12,955 bases of DNA from Parvularia atlantis (Eukaryota > Opisthokonta > Rotosphaerida): the NCBI GenBank assembly GCA_943704415.1, contig CALSCO010000400.1, positions 1-12,955 of the forward strand, given 5' to 3'. The stretch's first letter is position 1, and each line of letters starts with the position of its first letter. Shown one piece after another: positions 8,245 to 12,955 of this stretch. Below the pieces are notes generated by a model, which saw nothing but the letters and a program-made list of their open reading frames with translations, ran no database searches and had not been told where the DNA came from. A program made the translations under genes and the position numbers.

Positions 8245-11200
8245 GCGGAGCCAGTGAACGCGCGCGCGTGAGAGCGCACCTCACGGCAAACAGGCCGACG
8301 TAGTCCGCCAGCCCGCTCTCCTTCGGCGCGACAAAGTCCGACAGGCACAGGTACGCCTCAGTCGAGTCGCCGTCCTTCTCGGCCTGCTGTCGCAGCCCGT
8401 GGAACGTCCCAACGGCCCTGCTGCGCGTCTCGTCCTCGTACACCTGCGGCGAGCGCTCAGTCGCGTGCCGGCGGTGTGCGGCGCGCGCGCGTGCCTCAAT
8501 GTCGTCCCCGACTGCGTTGGCCGGGTAGAAGCCGACGATGCCCGTCGCCCGCACGCTCTTGTCCTTGATCAGCTTGCGCAACGTCGCCTGCGCCTCGTCA
8601 AAGAGCTTTTTCGCCTCGGCGCCCACGGCCGCGTCGTTGAAGATCTTGGGGTAGCCGCGATTCGGGTACTTGCCTCGCAACTGCCAAACCGAGAAGAACG
8701 GATTCCAGTCAATGTGGCTCAGCAGCGACGACAGGTCAAAGTCCTTGTAGACGCGCGTCCCCAGGAAGCTCGGCTTGCGCGCGGGCGGCGACGTCTTCCA
8801 GTCGATCGCCAGCCGCTTGGCCCGCGCCTGCTCGAGCGTTAGGTAGCGCCTGTCCTTGAGCTGGTACGCGCAGACGGTCAGGCACAAAGCCGGCCGCGCA
8901 CACACGCGAGCGTGCGCACGTTGTCGTAGTGGTCCTTCCGCAGGTCTTCGTACTCGTCGGCGACCTCCTGCGCAAAGTCCTTCGACACGGTCCCGTCCAG
9001 CAGCGACGACACAACCGTCACCGACCGGGACGCGTCCAGCACGTGGATCGTCGGCTTCGAGTAGCGCGGGGCGATCTGTCGCTCGTGTGAGACGAGACGC
9101 GCGCGAGAAAAAGCGGCCCACGGCGATCGTACCTTGACCGACGTGTGCATCTTGCTCGTCGTCGCGCCGCCGATGAGCAGCGGCATCTGCGGGTGCTACG
9201 CCGTCAGCACAGGCGCCGCGGGGCGCGCGCGTGTGGCGGCGCACCGTCATCTTGCGCCGCTCCATCTCCTTGGCCACATTGACCATCTCGTCCAGCGAGG
9301 GCGTGATCAGGCCCGACAGGCCCACCACGTCGGCCTTCTCGGCCACGGCGACGTCGAGGATCTTCTCGCACGAACACATGACGCCCAGGTCAATCACCTG
9401 CACGCGACGCGTGAGCTGTGGCTCAGACGCGCGGCCGCGCGGCGCATACGCACGCGGTAGTTGTTGCAGCCGAGCACGACGCCGACAATGTTCTTGCCGA
9501 TGTCGTGCACGTCGCCCTTGACCGTCGCGAGCACGACCGTCCCGTTGTACGCGGCTTCCTCGGCACCTGGCAGGCCGCGTCAACACGCAGACCGCGACCG
9601 CGACCGCGTGCGGCACAAGCGAGGCGCACCACCCGCGGCCATGCGCGCCGCCTTCTCAGCCTCCATGAACGGGATGAGGTGCGCGACGGCCTTCTTCATC
9701 ACGCGCGCGCTCTTGATCACTGCACGCGCGCGTCAGCCACGCGCTGTTGCTGCGGTCGGCGCGCCACACGCACCCTGCGGCAGGAACATCTTGCCCGCGC
9801 CGAACAGGTCGCCGACGACGTTCATCGCGTCCATCAGCGGCCCCTCGATGATGTTGAGCGGGCGCGGGAACTGCACAAGAGCGTGCGTCAGCTGCAATCA
9901 TGCGCCTTCGGCTTGTCCGCGCACCTGGTCCGTGTGGCCGCGCGCCTCCTCGACATCGTCGGTGATGTACTTGTCGATGCCCTTCACCAGCGCGTGCTCG
10001 ATGCGCTTGCCCAGCGGCAGCGTCCGCCACTCCTCGTTCTCGACCTCGCCCTTCTTGCCCGTCTCCGAGTGCGACTGCGCGTACGCGTGTCAGCGATGCA
10101 TGCGCCTTGCAGACGCGACGCGCACCTTGGCGTACTCGAGCAGCTTCTCAGTCGACTCTGGGTCTGTGTTCCAGATCGCCTTCTCGCACAGGTCGCGCAG
10201 GCTCTCCGGGATGTCCTGGTACAGCGGCAGCGCGCCCGCGTTGACGATGCCCATGTCCATGCCGGCCTTGATTGCATGGTACAGGAACACGGCGTGCATG
10301 GCCTGCCGGAGCGACTCGTGGCCGCGGAACGAGAACGACAGGTTCGACACGCCGCCCGAGATCTGCCGCGCACGCGCGCACGCTGCGTCAACTTCGAGGC
10401 CCACGTGTGCACACATGCATCGCACCTTGGCGCCCGGCAGCTTGGCCTTGATGAGCGTGCAGACCTCGATGAACGCCTTGGCGTACTCATTGTGCTCCTC
10501 TGCGTGCATCCGCTCAGCATCTGGCGCTGCGCGCACACGGCTGCGGTCGCACCGAGACCCGTGCAAATCGTCAGGATGTTGGGGTCGAAGATGATGTCGT
10601 TCGCGTTGAAGCCGACCTGCGCGCGCGGACGCTCGGTCAGCGGTGGTGGCATGGCGTAGCTACGAGCCCGTGCCTGGTCGACCAGCAGGCGGTAGGACCG
10701 CTCGCAGATGCGCAACTTGTCCTGCACTGTCACGGCCTGGCCCTGCTCGTCAAACTGCGGCGGCGGCGTGCATGAGCCCAGGCAGAGAGACAGGCAGCGG
10801 CCACGCACGGCCATGACGACGACGGCCGCGCCGTAGCGCCGCACGGTGCGGGCCTTCTTCAGGAAGTCCTCCTCGCCCTCCTTAAGCGAGATCGAGTTGA
10901 CGATCGACTTGCCCTGGGCGCACCGCTGCAGCGCGTCCGCGTCAGCCACCGCCGTACACCGCAGGCGCGCCGCACCAGCCCGGCCTCGACGATGGCAAAG
11001 TTGGACGAGTCGATCATGAGCGGCACCTACGCGCGTATGAGCCAGCGAGCCGCAGACGGCGGCGGCGCGGCGTGCCTTGGCAATGTCGGGCTCGGACGCG
11101 ATCAGGTTGACAAACTTGGTCATCGCCGACACGCCGTCGAGCATGCCCTCGTCCATGTTGATGTCGAGTACCTGCACAGTCGTCAGCAATGCTCACGCCA

Positions 11201-12927
11201 CATCGAGGGCAGCCGGTGCACCTGCGCGCCGTTGTCGACCTGCTGCCGCGCGATGGCCAGCGCCTCGTCAAACTTGTTGTTTAGAATGAGCTTGGCAAAG
11301 CTGGTGCGGCGCGCGGTCAGCACGAGCACGGCCCGCAAACAGGTACATGCACATGCGCGACCCGGCCACGTTGCACCGCTCGCCGATGTTGACAAAGTTG
11401 GTGAACTTGTCGATCGTGAACGGCTCGAGACCCGACAGCAGCATCTTGCTCACGGCCTGGTCCTCTGCGCACACTCGTCCCGTCAGTCCCGTCTGACCGC
11501 GCGAAAGCGGGCGCGCGCACCCGGCAGCGTGCGCGGCTTAAGGTGCGCGACGGCCTTGACGATCGCCGCGATGTGGTCCGGCGTCGAACCGCAGCAGCCG
11601 CCGACGATGTTGACAAGGCCGTCGCGCGCAAATTCGGCCTGCAACGCGCGCGTCACGCGGCCGCACACCACAGCCGTGCGCGCGCGCGCGCGCGCGCGCG
11701 CGTCGACAGCGCACCAGCGACGCGGCCATCGTCTCGGGCGTCTCGTCGTACTCGCCAAAGGTGTTGGGCAGGCCCGCGTTCGGGTAGCAGATGATGAACG
11801 AACCGGCGACGCGCGAGATGTTCTGTCGCACGCATCAGTGTGATGGATGCACTGCGTACGCACGAGGCGTTTGCTCGCCTGGATGAACGGGCGCATCTGC
11901 GGTGCGCCGAGAGCGCAGTTGAGGCCGATCGCCGTCGGTCGCGCGTGCGAGACCGACGTGACGAAGGCCTCGCCCGTCTGGCCCGACAGCGTGCGGCCCG
12001 ACATGTCGACGATCGTGCCGGAGATGAGCACGGGCACGCGCGGGTACTTGGGGTCGGTGTCGAAGAGCTTGTCGATGGCGAAGAGCGCGGCCTTGGCGTT
12101 GAGCGTGTCGAAGATGGTCTCGACGAGCAGGATGTCGGCGCCACCGTCCAGCAGGCCGCGCGTCTACGCAGCCGCGTGAGGCACAGGGCCGTGGCATCGG
12201 CCGCAGTGCGGCGTGCACCTGCTCCATGTACGCGACCACGAGCTCGTCAAAGGTCACGTTGCGGAAGCCCGGGTTGGTTACGGACGGCGAGATGGACAGC
12301 GTGCGGTTGGTCGGGCCGAGCGCGCCGGCGACGAGGCGCGGGCGCGACGGGTCCTCGCGCATCTTGTCAACGGCGGCCTGCTTGGCGCACTCGGCGGCGC
12401 TGCATCGCGCATGAGGGGCACATGGACGGCACGACGGTGCGGCGGCCGCACCACTTGTTGATGCGGTAGGCGAGGTGCTCGAGGTGGTAGTCGCCCTGCG
12501 CGACCGTCGTGGCCGAGAACGTGTTGGTCTCGACCATGTCGGAGCCGGCGTCGAAGTAGGCGCGATGGATGGCGACGATGTGGTGCGGCTGAGTGATGAC
12601 CTGGCGCGCCGCGACGGTGCTGAGCGCATCGCACGCGATGGGCGTAGGCGGAGGCGGCGGCGCACGAGCAGGTCGTTGTTGCCCTTCAGGTCCTTCACAT
12701 GGTCCTTGAACTCGGCGCCGCGGAAGTCGTCCTCGGTCAGGCGCGGGCGGATGCGCTGGATCATCGTGCCCATCGCGCCGTCGATGAACATGATGCGCCT
12801 GCGCAGCGTCGCCTCGAGGTACTCGCGCACGTCTGCGGCGCGGCGTCGGGTTGGCGCGCCGTGGCGCCAGGTCGGCGCGGGCGCGCGCACTGAACGCGGG
12901 GTCCTTGGCGAGCAGCAGCTGCGCCAT
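7539..12927 (-). CDS. MTR: Cobalamin-dependent methionine synthase (5-methyltetrahydrofolate-homocysteine methyltransferase)
   Basis: Transfers a methyl group from 5-methyltetrahydrofolate to homocysteine through protein-bound cobalamin, making methionine in the cytosol. Twenty-nine exons join to 3801 nt, 1266 residues, matching human MTR (1265). Homocysteine domain, about 12-350: zinc ligands C261 (in GLNCALG) and C329/C330 (GGCCG). Pterin domain, about 374-650: [50 protein letters not shown]. Cap/cobalamin region: [34 protein letters not shown], then GDVHDIGKN with the cobalt-ligating H790 and D788/G793, [13 protein letters not shown] and [10 protein letters not shown]. Reactivation (AdoMet) domain, about 929-1266: DWNPFF (D979), [13 protein letters not shown], and R1175 in RPAPGYP. 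All catalytic signatures are intact, so it should be active. The ATG at 12927 is the first in frame inside the window. A CGCAG just upstream, in the last 28 nt, leaves room for another 5' exon. Presence implies a need for external vitamin B12 (inference). Confidence 0.96.
8206..8240. repeat. (CA)17 dinucleotide repeat in an MTR intron
   Basis: Thirty-five bases of alternating C/A on the plus strand, GT on the sense strand, lying between the branch point GCTGAC and the acceptor CCGCAG of intron 8200-8279. Confidence 0.95.
8444..8494 (-). other. MTR: GC-AG intron in MTR (after exon 24)
   Basis: Sense strand reads GAG|GCACGC ... GCCGCAG|GTGTAC. Removal joins VGDDIE to VYEDETR, which is contiguous in MetH proteins. 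The intron is 51 nt, in frame and free of stops; a 17-residue Arg/Ala-rich insert would otherwise interrupt the AdoMet domain. Confidence 0.82.
10617..10673 (-). other. MTR: GC-AG intron in MTR (after exon 13)
   Basis: Sense strand reads CAG|GCACGG ... GCGCAG|GTCGGC with branch point CCGCTGACC. Removal joins YRLLVDQ to [13 protein letters not shown], as in the family. The intron is 57 nt, in frame and free of stop codons, so a naive reading would keep a 19-residue insert. Confidence 0.85.
11027..11075 (-). other. MTR: GC-AG intron in MTR (after exon 10)
   Basis: Sense strand reads AAG|GCACGC ... GCGTAG|GTGCCG. Removing it joins SEPDIAK to VPLMIDSSN, the normal continuous MetH sequence. No GT donor nearby keeps both sides. 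Length 49 nt, branch-point-like GGCTCAT. Confidence 0.85.
11678..11702. repeat. (GC)12 run in an MTR intron
   Basis: Twenty-five alternating G/C bases inside intron 11639-11714. It has Z-DNA-forming potential and is a likely polymorphic site. Confidence 0.92.
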
Positions 12928-12955
12928 GCGCGCGCTGTAGTCGTCTGCGCGGGGG

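Larger units (their letters stand above)
7539..12927 (-). other. MTR: Exon map of the 29-exon methionine synthase gene
   Basis: Exons in transcript order: 12927-12891, 12832-12666, 12600-12452, 12399-12219, 12163-11864, 11822-11715, 11638-11521, 11464-11353, 11300-11222, 11171-11076, 11026-10976, 10925-10809, 10754-10674, 10616-10553, 10499-10426, 10362-10126, 10074-9925, 9870-9774, 9719-9630, 9566-9454, 9397-9245, 9186-9133, 9075-8920, 8860-8495, 8443-8280, 8199-8100, 8038-7863, 7807-7678, 7619-7539. Introns run from 41 nt (11823-11863) to 80 nt (8200-8279). Exon total 3801 plus intron total 1588 equals the span of 5389. Each junction was placed by GTGCG-like donor, CTNAC-like branch point and (C/T)AG acceptor, and by continuity of conserved MetH sequence across the join. 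The junction after residue 390 (GSR|I|FAKLI) is the one least tightly fixed by conservation. Confidence 0.9.

Noticed and set aside
1524-10410. Many single CACGTG boxes scattered through the window
   Set aside because: The word is expected every few kb at this composition and is favoured by CACG/GTGC-rich intron ends; only the close inverted pair before the ZIP gene stands out.
1-12955. Bacterial-style operon, CRISPR array, transposon or RNA genes
   Set aside because: Genes are spliced and eukaryotic in family. I saw no direct-repeat/spacer array, transposase, terminal inverted repeats, tRNA or rRNA sequence.

Overview
The window is a compact, very GC-rich stretch of a nuclear eukaryotic genome. 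All five genes are protein-coding and split by tiny introns (41-92 nt) that start with GTGCG and carry a CTNAC-type branch point (CTGAC, CTAAC or CTCAC) shortly before CAG. Short introns, that branch point and little intergenic DNA point to a unicellular eukaryote. A zoosporic or other early-diverging fungus would fit: it would combine a Yop1-like protein, a ZIP9-like transporter and a cobalamin-dependent methionine synthase. A GC-rich protist is equally possible. I cannot name the species.

Layout. (1) 25-1867, minus: an F-box/leucine-rich-repeat protein, cut at its 3' end by the left window edge. (2) 2082-3006, minus: a Yop1/REEP (TB2/DP1/HVA22) ER membrane-shaping protein, complete, 6 exons. 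(3) 3007-3858: the only long non-coding stretch, a divergent promoter region with short repeats. (4) 3859-5932, plus: a TRIM-like protein (RING-like finger, two B-boxes, coiled coil, NHL-type propeller) with one intron. (5) 6108-7434, plus: a ZIP9-type zinc transporter, complete, 6 exons. (6) 7539-12927, minus: cobalamin-dependent methionine synthase (MetH/MTR), complete or nearly so, 29 exons, about 1266 residues. The last two genes converge with only 104 nt between their stop codons.

I rebuilt all gene models by hand. In each, the exons join in frame and restore family motifs that splice sites interrupt in the genomic DNA, for example the F-box opening LPNELW, Yop1 KWLTYW and LLTNILGF, ZIP9 [10 protein letters not shown] and Met[14 protein letters not shown]. 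Exon plus intron lengths sum exactly to each gene span.

The genes do not form a pathway; they look like ordinary housekeeping and regulatory genes (ubiquitin ligase adaptor, ER shape, probable ubiquitin/RNA regulator, zinc transport, methionine/folate cycle). The most notable biology lies in splicing. Five of the 45 complete introns appear to begin with GC rather than GT, always after AG, and the remaining donors follow an unusual GTGCGY consensus. Simple repeats sit inside several introns, one of them a tandem array of branch-point-like words. I see no mobile element, CRISPR array, RNA gene or novel multi-gene system here.
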